NCBI GenBank assembly: GCA_946622415.1
Contig: CAMOPX010000004.1
Span: forward strand, 32,009 to 96,008
Direction: 5' to 3'
Origin: an uncultured bacterium
Lineage (GTDB): Bacteria; Cyanobacteriota; Vampirovibrionia; Gastranaerophilales; Gastranaerophilaceae
DNA: 64,000 nt
Shown here: in pieces, positions 18,782-27,865 of the stretch
How the letters are laid out: each line of letters opens with the position of its first letter
How positions within the stretch are numbered: position 1 is the stretch's first letter
Made by a program: the position numbers and the translations under genes
The notes under the pieces: model-generated
Seen by the model: only the letters and a program-made list of their open reading frames with translations
The model's database searches: none
What the model was told of the DNA's origin: nothing

Positions 18782-19687
18782 TTATTTGATTTCGCCGTTT
18801 GACATTAGAATTTTTATATTTTCATCAAATAATTTATGATTTTGTAAAAATTCATTTGTATAAATATCTTTATTAAATAATCCCTTTAGTCCGATAGGAT
18901 TAATTGAAATAATTTCGATGTCAGGGTATTTGTTTTTTATAAAATTTGCCATAGATTTCCATGGCTTTAATAAATAATTTAAATCGCCATGATGTTTTGC
19001 TTTTAAAGAAGACGCATGACCTGAAGAACAATCTGCACCGACCAAAAAAATTCTTTTTGGTGTAGTCCATAAAGCATAAGACATTGCAGAAAAAATTACA
19101 CTGCAGAAATCAGGCATGGGTCTTAAATCTACATGAAAATTAAATTTATTTTCTGAATTATAATAAAAAACGTTATTTCTTATATCGGCATTCACAGTAA
19201 CGGGTTGTTGGTTTCCTAAGAATTTAATACAATCTTTTCCTCTGTATTCAATAAAATCTTTTGGCGGAATACCTTGAAAACAAGTATATACGTCCTGACA
19301 AAACAATACATCAAAGTTTATATTTTTTGATTTATATGCATTGTTCACTCCGATATAATATGCATCAATTACAGGTGTAAAGCAATCAAAAGTAGGTCCT
19401 GTTGCACATACAACAACATCTTTTCCAAAATTTATACCTCTTTTATCTGCGAAAGCTCTTTTATGTAATTCTGCACACTGAATTGCTTCGCTTATGTATT
19501 CTTGAGGACTCATTAACTTTTCATAGTTGGGTACTCTTGAATAAAAAATATAGTTTTTAAGTTGTTTAATAATATATTCAATTCTATCTAACCTGCGAGT
19601 TAATGGATTATTGCTTATAAATATTTTTTTAGAATTAATAATATAGTTAAATTTCAATAGCTTTAATAATGTTTGCGGTGTTTTCAT
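18782..19687 (-). CDS. DUF115/MptE-like or sialyltransferase-like protein
   Basis: 301 residues. The core is GKDVVVCATGPTFDCF, AYYIGVNNAYKSKNINFDVL, then RIFLVGADCSSG. This G-x-G/T-P-(S/T) loop, followed by a predicted strand with N-x-x and a late GAD/GLD motif, is the pattern of DUF115 proteins, and somewhat of GT42 sialyltransferases. Which of the two it is cannot be settled by eye. Its start overlaps the end of the aldolase gene by 4 nt. A similar pattern occurs in the C-terminal half of that aldolase. A role in transferring or attaching the ulosonic acid made by the cluster is inferred from position. Confidence 0.55.
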   Translation of the reverse strand: MKTPQTLLKLLKFNYIINSKKIFISNNPLTRRLDRIEYIIKQLKNYIFYSRVPNYEKLMSPQEYISEAIQCAELHKRAFADKRGINFGKDVVVCATGPTFDCFTPVIDAYYIGVNNAYKSKNINFDVLFCQDVYTCFQGIPPKDFIEYRGKDCIKFLGNQQPVTVNADIRNNVFYYNSENKFNFHVDLRPMPDFCSVIFSAMSYALWTTPKRIFLVGADCSSGHASSLKAKHHGDLNYLLKPWKSMANFIKNKYPDIEIISINPIGLKGLFNKDIYTNEFLQNHKLFDENIKILMSNGEIK

Positions 19688-21267
19688 ATTTTCTCCGTAT
19701 TAATTTTATATTTTGTAGTTGTAACAAAATTGATTTCAATTTCCTTATTGAATTTGCTTAATTGTTCGGACATGATTGTGTTTCTTTCAATATAATCATC
19801 AATTTTTGTTGTCATTAATAATTTTTCATTTGTATAATTTTGAGAATTTATAAATTCAAATCCGTCTAATCCTGCAAAATAAGCTTTTTTAATTCCTATA
19901 TTAATTAAAACTTTTAAAAACATTAATGCAATATTATCGTATAATTTTGAATTATTTAAATATTTTGAATAATTTAAAACCTTCTTTTCGTTTCGAGCTT
20001 CACTGACATTTGAGGTCATAATTATTGTTTTTTTATTCTCGGGCAGAGTCATATATCTTTTGATATTTGTTATAAATACCAAATCAGAATCAAAGTTTTC
20101 GGGAATAAAATTAAGAGAAACTACAAAAGGATTATTTTTCTCAATAAAATCATTAATTTTTTTCTTTTCTGTTTTTAAAGTTTTACCCGAAGCAAGAATC
20201 AATATATTTTTGTTATTTACAATTTTATTCAAGAATTTAAGAGTTGATGAATCATCAATAGAGTTTGAAAAATTATCTAAATATATTTGTTTAATTAAAC
20301 CTTCGTCATAACCGGATCTTTTATTTTGAGGTATATTTTTTAGCAGTTTATCAATAATTTCGACAGGTACGGTTTGTTTATCAATAAGATATTTAGCATA
20401 ATTCGGATGAGCAAAATTTATTGCTGATAGATAATACGGAACCGAATATCCCCAAGGTGTTTTTTCAAAAATCGGATTAATCTGTTCATCAATTAATTTT
20501 AATATCGGAATTAAATTATAATTTCCGCCATAATTATCATTGATATATTGTGTTATTAATTCGGTACACAAATTTCCGGCGCCTCTGCCCATACCGAAAA
20601 CCGTAGAATCTATAATGAGTTCCCTATTTTTGCAATTTTTCATTAGCAATTGTGCATTAGAAAAAGATAACTGCAAATTATTGTGAGAATGGAAGCATAG
20701 TGCAATTTTATTATCTAAATTATTATTTACTGTATCAAGTATTTTTAATATATCGTTTTCTTTTAGAACCCCGTTGGTATCAACAATTGAAAAACAGTAC
20801 GGATTTAGACAATTTATTCTATCAATTAAAATTCTCAGTTCCTCGTCATTGTAATTTTCAATATTCGTCGGATTCACAAATAACCTGTAGCCAAAAGATT
20901 TAATTTTTTCTAAATAAGCAAAAACCGTTTCGATTTCATTTTTTTTAAAAGTTACACGAATTGTATCAAGTTTTATTTTTTTTGTTTTAGGAACAAATTT
21001 TTCAATATCATATTTGCCGTAGATAATCATCGCTGTAATTTTAGACTTACAACCGGAAGGAACCAGTTCGTTTATTTGTTCTATATTGCTAAACAGAGTT
21101 TTATTTTGGCTATATTTGATATCTTCTAAAAAACCGACTTCGATATATTCAATACACGAATTATTTAATTCGTGTATGATTTTTTTTGAATTTTGAAAAC
21201 CAAAACTCCAGTTATTAACATATCCGCCATCTCTCAATGTGCAATCCAGCACTTTTATATTCGGCAT
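19684..21267 (-). CDS. DRE-TIM aldolase fused to a DUF115-like domain
   Basis: 527 residues. Residues 1-300 are an HMG-CoA-lyase/4-hydroxy-2-oxovalerate-aldolase-like barrel: D8-C-T-L-R12-D13-G-G at the N-terminus and the metal-ligand motif HSHNN at 193-197, plus FGMGRGAGNLCTE. Residues 353-527 are a separate domain with NILILASGKTLKT, VVSLNFIPENFDSDLVFIT and KKAYFAGLDGFEF, resembling the neighbouring DUF115-like protein. The barrel is expected to form or split a C-C bond next to a 2-keto acid with a divalent metal. It abuts the cytidylyltransferase with no gap. Its position in a sugar operon rather than with aromatic degradation genes argues for a role in making an unusual keto-sugar. Confidence 0.75.
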   Translation of the reverse strand: MPNIKVLDCTLRDGGYVNNWSFGFQNSKKIIHELNNSCIEYIEVGFLEDIKYSQNKTLFSNIEQINELVPSGCKSKITAMIIYGKYDIEKFVPKTKKIKLDTIRVTFKKNEIETVFAYLEKIKSFGYRLFVNPTNIENYNDEELRILIDRINCLNPYCFSIVDTNGVLKENDILKILDTVNNNLDNKIALCFHSHNNLQLSFSNAQLLMKNCKNRELIIDSTVFGMGRGAGNLCTELITQYINDNYGGNYNLIPILKLIDEQINPIFEKTPWGYSVPYYLSAINFAHPNYAKYLIDKQTVPVEIIDKLLKNIPQNKRSGYDEGLIKQIYLDNFSNSIDDSSTLKFLNKIVNNKNILILASGKTLKTEKKKINDFIEKNNPFVVSLNFIPENFDSDLVFITNIKRYMTLPENKKTIIMTSNVSEARNEKKVLNYSKYLNNSKLYDNIALMFLKVLINIGIKKAYFAGLDGFEFINSQNYTNEKLLMTTKIDDYIERNTIMSEQLSKFNKEIEINFVTTTKYKINTEKI

Positions 21268-22002
21268 CTAATTTGCTCCTGTTTTTTGTTTTCTTATAAT
21301 TTCTCTGACCTTTTCCAAGTCTTTTTGTGTATCTACCGATAGCGAATTGCACTTGTTTAATTTTACAAATTTCATCTTTTGTGTTTCAATCAAGCGCAAA
21401 TGATCTATGCCTTCAATTTTTTCAAATGTACTTTTAGGTGTTTTTGCATATTTATCTAAGGATTTTTTATTAATTCCGGTTATTCCCACATGTTTCCAGT
21501 ATGAAAAATTTGTCGACTTGTTTGGAAACGGGATGGGGAATCTGGACATATATAACGCTGTCATATCTTTATCAAACACAACTTTAATATTTGATACATC
21601 ATTTGTTTCTGCAGGGCTTTTTATTTTAGAAATAGTATTTACTGTATAATTTTCAATATATTCAGGCTTAATAACGGCTTTAATATGATTAGGATTAATT
21701 AACGGTTCGTCGCCATTAATAATTATGTAGAAATCAGCGTTCACATAATTTGAAAATTCTTGAACTCTGTAAAAAACCGTTTCATGACTACTGCTTGTCA
21801 TTATAACTTTTATATTATATTTTTCACATTCGGCTTCTATTCTTTTATCATCAGTTGCAACATAAACTTCATCTATTTCTTTAACTTTTTTAGCTTGTTG
21901 ATAAACCCACCATATCATAGGTTTTCCTTCTATATCAGCAAGCGGTTTACCGGGAAAACGTGACGATGCGTATCTTGCAGGTATTACACCGATTATCTTC
22001 AT
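21268..22002 (-). CDS. KdsB-type CMP-ulosonic acid cytidylyltransferase
   Basis: 244 residues. The nucleotide-binding signature is IPARYASSRFPGKPLADIEG, followed by VYVATDDKRIE and INGDEPLINP, all typical of 3-deoxy-manno-octulosonate cytidylyltransferase. It activates a 2-keto-3-deoxy sugar acid with CTP in the cytoplasm. The gene sits between a TPP enzyme and an aldolase, downstream of a NeuB-type synthase and away from kdsA/kdsD/waaA. Its substrate may therefore be the product of this cluster rather than Kdo itself. Confidence 0.85.
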   Translation of the reverse strand: MKIIGVIPARYASSRFPGKPLADIEGKPMIWWVYQQAKKVKEIDEVYVATDDKRIEAECEKYNIKVIMTSSSHETVFYRVQEFSNYVNADFYIIINGDEPLINPNHIKAVIKPEYIENYTVNTISKIKSPAETNDVSNIKVVFDKDMTALYMSRFPIPFPNKSTNFSYWKHVGITGINKKSLDKYAKTPKSTFEKIEGIDHLRLIETQKMKFVKLNKCNSLSVDTQKDLEKVREIIRKQKTGAN

Positions 22003-22013
22003 AAAATCAACTC

Positions 22014-23777
22014 CTAAATCATATTCCCTTCAAATTCTTCTCTATTCAAGAAAGGATACATATCCTCTAAACTTGCACTTATCATTGTGCCGTCTTCCAA
22101 TTTTCTTGAAGATAATTTCGGTGCAAAAGCGTATTCCGTTTCTGTCATAACTTCGCACAAAACGGGTTCTGAGGAATTTAACACTTCATCAATTATTCTA
22201 TCGGTTTCTTTTGGGTCTGATAATTTAATTGCTTTTATTCCGAATGCGTCTGCGACTTTAGTAAAATCGGGAACACCGACCCCTGAATCCTCGCCTGAGC
22301 CTGTCATTCTGCCTTCAAAGAAGTTCTTTTGAGTTTGTCTGATTGAAGAATAACCGTTGTTGTTTATGACAAAAATTTTTAGAGGAATTTTATTAAACGC
22401 AATTGTTTGAAGCTCCTGTAAATTCATCATAATAGAACCATCACCCTCTAAAACAACCGTTCTTCCTTTTGTTTCAAAACTTGCGCCCAATCCTGCGGGC
22501 AAACCAAAACCCATTGAAGCGTTACCGGAATTCATGATTATTCTTTCACCGTTCAGGTGCGCAAGTTGAAAAATGCAAATCGAAGGAGTGCCGTTTGCGG
22601 ATACAAGCGTATCATCTTTATTCAGTTTTGAAGTTAATTTTTCAACAAAATGATAAGGTTCGATTTTTTCTTTTTGAATTTGTTCCGGATGATTTTTGAA
22701 ACAGTATTTTTCTTTTAAATTTTGACAAAATGAAAGCCAATCGTTTTGAGGTTTTAAAGCAAATCCTGAATTACAAATTTTTAATAATTCGGGAATAAAA
22801 TCCGCTAAATCAGCTTTAATCGCTAAATCAGGCTTAACAAGCGGTTTATTTAATTCCGCATTATCAATATCAACCATAATTTTAAAAGCGTTTTTGGCAA
22901 AATTTTCCCAATTATAGCTAATCTGTCTTATGTTGTTTCTTGTTCCCAAACACAATATCAAATCCGCATTTTGAAGCGCAAAATTGCCTGCTCTTTGTCC
23001 GATTGTGCCGATTCTGCCTATATAATAAGGGTTTGAATCTTCTAAAATATCAAAACCGTTGAAGGTTGAAACAACAGGAACATTTAATTGATTAATCAAA
23101 GTTTTAAAATTTTCAATTTGTTTTGATAATCTAATCCCGTGTCCCGCAATAATTAAAGGACGTTTTGCTTGTTTTAATTTTTCTTCGACTTCCTTTATAT
23201 TAAAAAATTCAGGCTTTTTAAAAGGCGGAATGAATTCTTTTAATTCGTTTTCATCAATCAAAGACGCCTGAACATCAATCGGAATATCAAGCCAGCAGGG
23301 TCCGAATCTCCCTGTTGTTGCTTCGTGGATTGCCCTATCTATATGATATTTGATTTCGTTCGGTTCTTTTACACAAACGGCATATTTTGTTAAGTGTTTA
23401 ACGGCTTGGATAATATCCGTTTCCTGATCGCCTAATTGGCGAATCGGTATTTCACAATTGTCGAGCATTGTCGCTCTTTTTACCTGACCCGAGATATATA
23501 AAACAGGGACACTATCCGTCCATTGACCAAAAACACCGTTTAAACAATTCAAACCCCCCGGTCCCGTTGTGACATTTACAACCGCAAGTTTTTGATTCGT
23601 TCTTGCATAACCTTCTGCAGCAATTGCAGAGGCTTGTTCGTGGTGATTTGCAATATATTTGATATTATGACCCAAACTGTCATTAAGATGCATTGCACCG
23701 CCGCCTGATACCATAAAAAACAGCTCAACTCCATGGTCTTTTAATCTTTTTGCTATGTAGTCGGATAGTTTAATCAT
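22014..23777 (-). CDS. TPP-dependent acetolactate-synthase-like enzyme
   Basis: 587 residues with the three-domain IlvB architecture. The N-terminal pyrimidine-binding domain has the catalytic Glu in ANHHEQASAIAAEGYAR, and TTGPGGLNCLNGVFGQWTDS follows. The C-terminal domain has the Mg-diphosphate motif EGDGSIMMN ... NNNGYSSI. Such enzymes decarboxylate a 2-keto acid, usually pyruvate, and transfer the activated two-carbon unit. No IlvN or valine-leucine genes are nearby and it overlaps the FkbM gene by 4 nt, so a role in sugar branching or keto-sugar synthesis (compare YerE-type chemistry) is more likely than amino-acid synthesis. The acceptor is unknown. Confidence 0.8.
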   Translation of the reverse strand: MIKLSDYIAKRLKDHGVELFFMVSGGGAMHLNDSLGHNIKYIANHHEQASAIAAEGYARTNQKLAVVNVTTGPGGLNCLNGVFGQWTDSVPVLYISGQVKRATMLDNCEIPIRQLGDQETDIIQAVKHLTKYAVCVKEPNEIKYHIDRAIHEATTGRFGPCWLDIPIDVQASLIDENELKEFIPPFKKPEFFNIKEVEEKLKQAKRPLIIAGHGIRLSKQIENFKTLINQLNVPVVSTFNGFDILEDSNPYYIGRIGTIGQRAGNFALQNADLILCLGTRNNIRQISYNWENFAKNAFKIMVDIDNAELNKPLVKPDLAIKADLADFIPELLKICNSGFALKPQNDWLSFCQNLKEKYCFKNHPEQIQKEKIEPYHFVEKLTSKLNKDDTLVSANGTPSICIFQLAHLNGERIIMNSGNASMGFGLPAGLGASFETKGRTVVLEGDGSIMMNLQELQTIAFNKIPLKIFVINNNGYSSIRQTQKNFFEGRMTGSGEDSGVGVPDFTKVADAFGIKAIKLSDPKETDRIIDEVLNSSEPVLCEVMTETEYAFAPKLSSRKLEDGTMISASLEDMYPFLNREEFEGNMI

Positions 23778-24871
23778 TGAATCGGAACTCCGTATAATAT
23801 TGTATCAAAAACGGTATTGGTATAATGTCTTAAATAAAATTTTATACCGTCATTTTCTTTATAATCGGCAAGGGTTTTATCAAATAATATATTGAGTATT
23901 AATTCAGGTATTTTCCATATATCGGAAGGTTTATGATAAACGCATATTGCAAAAGGTGAGCCTGCTTTTAGGAGTTTTTTTGCACCGTTTATTGCATCAA
24001 TTTCCGCCCCTTCCACATCAAGTTTTATAAACGCTTTATTTTCTTTGACGATTTCATCTAATGCAACACATTCTATTTCAGTATCACCTGTTTCAGAAAA
24101 ACAAGAGCCGAGATTTCCTTTGGTATTGAATTTTAATATTTTATGTTTATCGGATAATCCGTAGGGGAAAAATTCAATATTTTTTATATCTTTTAAATTT
24201 TCTTTTGCTTTGGATAAAGAAATTGTATCAGGTTCAAAGAAATAGAATTTTTTGGGACTGATATAGTTCAATGCTCTTAAAATTGTATCTCCGTCAAAAG
24301 CACCGCCATCTATGAATATTTCCGAATTTTTTGGCATAAAATCTGCAAAATATTGTTCGTTAATGTCATCTTTTATTTTTGAATATAAGTTTATATCAAA
24401 GGTTTTACGATATTCAATTATTTTATCAAGAACCTGTTTTGATTTTTCATCTGCGAGTATATTTCTTAATTGCTCATATTTTTCTTTATTATTGATATAT
24501 TCGTCTTTTAAACCGGTAAATGCCTGATTGTAGGCTTGTAATTCGGGATATATAAGGGTTAATTTTCCAAAATCAAAAACGTTTTTAAAACCAAGTTCTT
24601 CTGCTTGTTTTGATAAATCAGCCATATAATTAATACTTGATACAATTATATTTGCATTTTTATCTTGAATGTCGTTTAAAGATAAAATTTCTTTTTCTTC
24701 CATAAATCCTGTTTTTTTGTTATCAATAAACGCTTCTATATTTATTCCTTGTTTTTTAAAATATTCGCATAAATATTTGCCAAGGTCTGCGGCGGGAAAA
24801 ATATAGTTTTTGCCGCATGCAATTTTATTCGCTATATCTTGAATTTCGGTTTGCCTACTTTGTAACAACAT
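23774..24871 (-). CDS. FkbM-family SAM methyltransferase with N-terminal nucleotide-binding-like domain
   Basis: 365 residues. The C-terminal half (about 180-365) is an FkbM methyltransferase: SEIFIDGGAFDGDTILRALN, FFEPDTISLSKAKENL, FIKLDVEGAEIDAINGA. The first 100 residues form a small Rossmann-like domain (IFPAADLGKYLCEYFKKQGI) related to the C-terminal domain of the 435-residue glycosyltransferase downstream. It probably O-methylates a sugar of the glycan. It overlaps the NeuB-type gene by 17 nt and the TPP enzyme by 4 nt. Confidence 0.83.
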   Translation of the reverse strand: MLLQSRQTEIQDIANKIACGKNYIFPAADLGKYLCEYFKKQGINIEAFIDNKKTGFMEEKEILSLNDIQDKNANIIVSSINYMADLSKQAEELGFKNVFDFGKLTLIYPELQAYNQAFTGLKDEYINNKEKYEQLRNILADEKSKQVLDKIIEYRKTFDINLYSKIKDDINEQYFADFMPKNSEIFIDGGAFDGDTILRALNYISPKKFYFFEPDTISLSKAKENLKDIKNIEFFPYGLSDKHKILKFNTKGNLGSCFSETGDTEIECVALDEIVKENKAFIKLDVEGAEIDAINGAKKLLKAGSPFAICVYHKPSDIWKIPELILNILFDKTLADYKENDGIKFYLRHYTNTVFDTILYGVPIQ

Positions 24872-25961
24872 TGGTTTCTAAGCCTCTTCCGTAAATTAAA
24901 TTCTTTAATTCTTCATTGTATGCATAAGCAGAATCAATGTCATCAATCATAACGGGTGAATCTTTTTTAATATCTTTTAAAATCACTTCACCGTTCATTA
25001 ATTCTCTGCAGGAAATTTGCCCTTTTTGCAAAGGAATAGCTAAATATATATCATCATCCGTCAATTTTTCACCGGATTTTATATCTCTGTTTGCATAAAC
25101 ACCTCTTACAAGTGCGTCTAAATATTCAACTTCCTTTTGGGGAGGTATTCTTTTTTCAATGCCTGAATGACCGCATAATACCTGCGCTTTTTTAAAGGCT
25201 TTAATCCACCTGTCTAAATCTTTTGGGGTTGAACAATAAGGGCTGACTGTATGTCCGTCAGTGTATTCTATATCAATATGTCTTTCATAAGTTTTTGCGC
25301 CCTTTGCATATGCAATAAGCATTGCGGATTCAATATCTTCATTTTTTTCATGGGTTGAAAAGCCGATTACGTTATCCGGATAACGTTTTTTAAGATAATC
25401 AATTTGATTTAGTTCGAGTTCATATTTTTCGCTCGGATAAATAGAAACGCAGTGGTTTATTGCAAGAGGAATGTTTCTGTTTTTGAAAAATTTAACCAAA
25501 TCATCAATATCTTTTACGGAAGAACCGCCTGTAGAAACGATTACGGGTTTTCTTGCCGTTGCGATTTTTTCGATTAATACCCAATCGTTAATATCCGAGG
25601 ATGCAATTTTTATTATTTCTATGCCTAAATTAACACACATATCAACTGATGCTTCGTCAAAAGGTGTTGCCATCGTAATGCAGGAAGCTCTTTTTACCGC
25701 TTCAACCATTTGTCCGTAATCGTCATAAGACATTTTTGTTTTCATGGTTTTGCTTATGTAGCGAATATCGTCCCTGCCTTGAAAATCTTTATGGATAAAA
25801 TTATCGACATCTCGAAATTGCAGTTTTATGGCTGCTTTGATGTTGTTAAATCTGACTATACGGGAAAAATCCTCGATTATTTTTTTGCCTCTTTCTAAAT
25901 TTCCCCAATGGTTGTTGGCAAGTTCAAGCACAAACAAATCATTAAAAATTTCGTTATTCAT
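24855..25961 (-). CDS. NeuB-family ulosonic acid synthase
   Basis: 368 residues. The N-terminal barrel has LELANNHWGNLERGKKII, AIKLQF, ATPFDEASVD and IIKIASSDINDW, the hallmarks of sialic/pseudaminic/legionaminic acid synthases that condense phosphoenolpyruvate with a sugar. The C-terminal antifreeze-like SAF domain (about 288-345) has RGVYANRDIKSGEKLTDDDI. It is the first gene of the nine-gene operon. The exact sugar is unknown, because no UDP-GlcNAc epimerase or aminotransferase of a known sialic pathway is in the window. Confidence 0.85.
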   Translation of the reverse strand: MNNEIFNDLFVLELANNHWGNLERGKKIIEDFSRIVRFNNIKAAIKLQFRDVDNFIHKDFQGRDDIRYISKTMKTKMSYDDYGQMVEAVKRASCITMATPFDEASVDMCVNLGIEIIKIASSDINDWVLIEKIATARKPVIVSTGGSSVKDIDDLVKFFKNRNIPLAINHCVSIYPSEKYELELNQIDYLKKRYPDNVIGFSTHEKNEDIESAMLIAYAKGAKTYERHIDIEYTDGHTVSPYCSTPKDLDRWIKAFKKAQVLCGHSGIEKRIPPQKEVEYLDALVRGVYANRDIKSGEKLTDDDIYLAIPLQKGQISCRELMNGEVILKDIKKDSPVMIDDIDSAYAYNEELKNLIYGRGLETNVVTK

Positions 25962-26047
25962 AATCCCCTCTGCATGTATTTTTTAATAATATCATACGGA
26001 TAGTGCCTTGTTTAAATAATTAATAAAAATTTATATTTGTAACACAA

Positions 26048-26075
26048 AAACAGGGCACAAATTTGTGCCCTGTTT
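26048..26075 (-). terminator. Terminator of pckA
   Basis: A perfect 28-nt palindrome (half AAACAGGGCACAAA) directly after the pckA stop, followed on the minus strand by TTTTTG. It separates pckA from the glycan operon downstream. Confidence 0.9.
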
Positions 26076-26094
26076 AAAAAGAATTTTTATTATT

Positions 26095-27693
26095 TTACAC
26101 GTTAGCAATTGCCTTCGGACCGGCATTAACAATTTCTGCCGGCATGTTCGGATATTTTTCTTTAAAGTTATCAGCGAACATTTGAGCCAGTTTGTTTGCT
26201 TGTGCATCGTATGCTGCTTTATCTTCCCACATTCCTCTTGCATCAAGCATTTCACAAGGAACATTCGGACAAGATGTCGGATAATCAACATTAAATACGT
26301 CGTGGTGTTTAAATTCAACAGAATCAAATGTTCCGTTTAATGCAGCAGTTACCATTGCACGAGTGTAAGCTAATTTCATACGTTTAGCACCCATAGAAGC
26401 GCTGCCGCCTGCCCAGCCTGTATTTACCAAATATACTTTTGTACCGTATTGATCAAGCTTGTCGCCTAACATTTTAGCATATACAGAAGCATCCATCGGC
26501 ATAAACGGTTCACCGAATAATGTTGAGAAGGTCGGAACGGGTTCCGTGATTCCTCTTTCGGTACCTGCTAATTTAGATGTAAAGCCTGTTACAAAGTGGT
26601 ACATTGCAGCGTTTTTGTCCAATCTTGAAATAGGAGGTAAAACGCCGAATGCGTCAGCCGTTAAGAAGATAACAACTTTCGGAATACCGCCTTGAGAAGG
26701 AATTGCTGCGTTGTTGATATAATTAATCGGATAACCAACGCGAGTGTTTTCTGTCAGACTTCCGTCGTTAAAATCAAATTCACGTGTATTATCATCCATA
26801 ATAACGTTTTCAACTAATGAACCGAATTTAATTGCGTTATAAATATCGGGTTCATTTTCTGCAGATAAATTGATACATTTTGCATAACATCCGCCTTCAA
26901 AATTGAATACGCCATCGGGTGACCAACCGTGTTCATCATCGCCGATAAGTTTTCTTGCAGGATCTGCTGATAAAGTTGTTTTACCTGTTCCTGATAAACC
27001 AAAGAATACAGCTGTCTCATGGGTTTTGGGGTCCATATTTGCGCTGCAGTGCATAGGAAGAACGTTTTTCTTTGTCATAACGTAATTCATTGTGGCAAAT
27101 ACTGACTTTTTGATTTCGCCTGAATATTGAGAACCTGCGATAATGATTGTACGAGCTTCATAGTCTATTGCAATACATGCTTCTGAATTTACACCGTCAA
27201 CTTCAGGGTCGCATTTGAAACCGGGAGCGCAAAGAATTGTATAATCAGCTTCGCCATAGTTAGCTAATTCTTCTGCTGTCGGTCTGATTAATAATTGATG
27301 AATAAACAAGTTTTGGCTTGCGAGTTCATTGATTACTCTGAATTTTTGTGTGTATGTTTTATCTGCACCTGCATAACCGTCGAAGATAAATACTTCTCTG
27401 TTTTGTAAATATGATGCAATTTTTCCTTTGATTGAATTGAATTTTTCTCTTGAAATGGGTCTGTTTACTTTGCCCCATGCTATATCATTGTGGATAGTTT
27501 CAGTATCAACAATAAATTTATCTTTAGGAGAACGACCCGTATATTTACCTGTCGTTACAACTAATGCACCTGTGTTTGATAATTTGCCTTCACCTAATCT
27601 TAATGCTGCTTCAGTCAGTTGCGCAGGAGTAAGATTACGGTAAACTGCTTTTGGTCCTATAATACCAAATTTTTCGATTCCGTATGTTTCCAT
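26095..27693 (-). CDS. pckA: Phosphoenolpyruvate carboxykinase (ATP)
   Basis: 532 residues, normal for the ATP-type enzyme. Signatures: FFGLSGTGKTTLSADP (kinase-1a loop), GDDEHGWSPDGVFNFEGGCY with metal-binding residues, and NTRVGYPI. It interconverts oxaloacetate and phosphoenolpyruvate using ATP/ADP. In a fermentative gut bacterium it probably fixes CO2 toward succinate as well as serving gluconeogenesis. AGGAGG is a perfect ribosome binding site. It is a single-gene unit with a strong terminator. Confidence 0.97.
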   Translation of the reverse strand: METYGIEKFGIIGPKAVYRNLTPAQLTEAALRLGEGKLSNTGALVVTTGKYTGRSPKDKFIVDTETIHNDIAWGKVNRPISREKFNSIKGKIASYLQNREVFIFDGYAGADKTYTQKFRVINELASQNLFIHQLLIRPTAEELANYGEADYTILCAPGFKCDPEVDGVNSEACIAIDYEARTIIIAGSQYSGEIKKSVFATMNYVMTKKNVLPMHCSANMDPKTHETAVFFGLSGTGKTTLSADPARKLIGDDEHGWSPDGVFNFEGGCYAKCINLSAENEPDIYNAIKFGSLVENVIMDDNTREFDFNDGSLTENTRVGYPINYINNAAIPSQGGIPKVVIFLTADAFGVLPPISRLDKNAAMYHFVTGFTSKLAGTERGITEPVPTFSTLFGEPFMPMDASVYAKMLGDKLDQYGTKVYLVNTGWAGGSASMGAKRMKLAYTRAMVTAALNGTFDSVEFKHHDVFNVDYPTSCPNVPCEMLDARGMWEDKAAYDAQANKLAQMFADNFKEKYPNMPAEIVNAGPKAIANV

Positions 27694-27821
27694 TTTTCCT
27701 CCTTGTTGGATTTTATACGTGTATATTTTACAACAATTATAAAATTCATGCCATATATTTTTAAAAAATAGGTGATTATGTCTAATATTACAATAAAAAT
27801 TTAATTTAAAATATATAAAAA

Positions 27822-27842
27822 ATGTCGGGTCAAGCCCGACAT
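27822..27842 (-). terminator. Terminator after the acidic membrane protein pair
   Basis: An 8-bp GC-rich stem (ATGTCGGG / CCCGACAT, loop of 5) followed on the minus strand by TTTTTTATATATTTT, 23 nt after the stop of the 233-residue protein. Confidence 0.88.
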
Positions 27843-27865
27843 CTTCGAATATTATCTATATAAAT

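Noticed and set aside
21268..22002. Housekeeping kdsB for lipid A core Kdo
   Set aside because: Cannot be excluded, but the genes kdsA, kdsD, lpx or waaA are not present here and the operon context is a ulosonic-acid cluster.
22014..23777. Acetolactate synthase for branched-chain amino acids (ilvB)
   Set aside because: No small subunit or other ilv/leu genes are adjacent and the gene overlaps sugar-operon genes.
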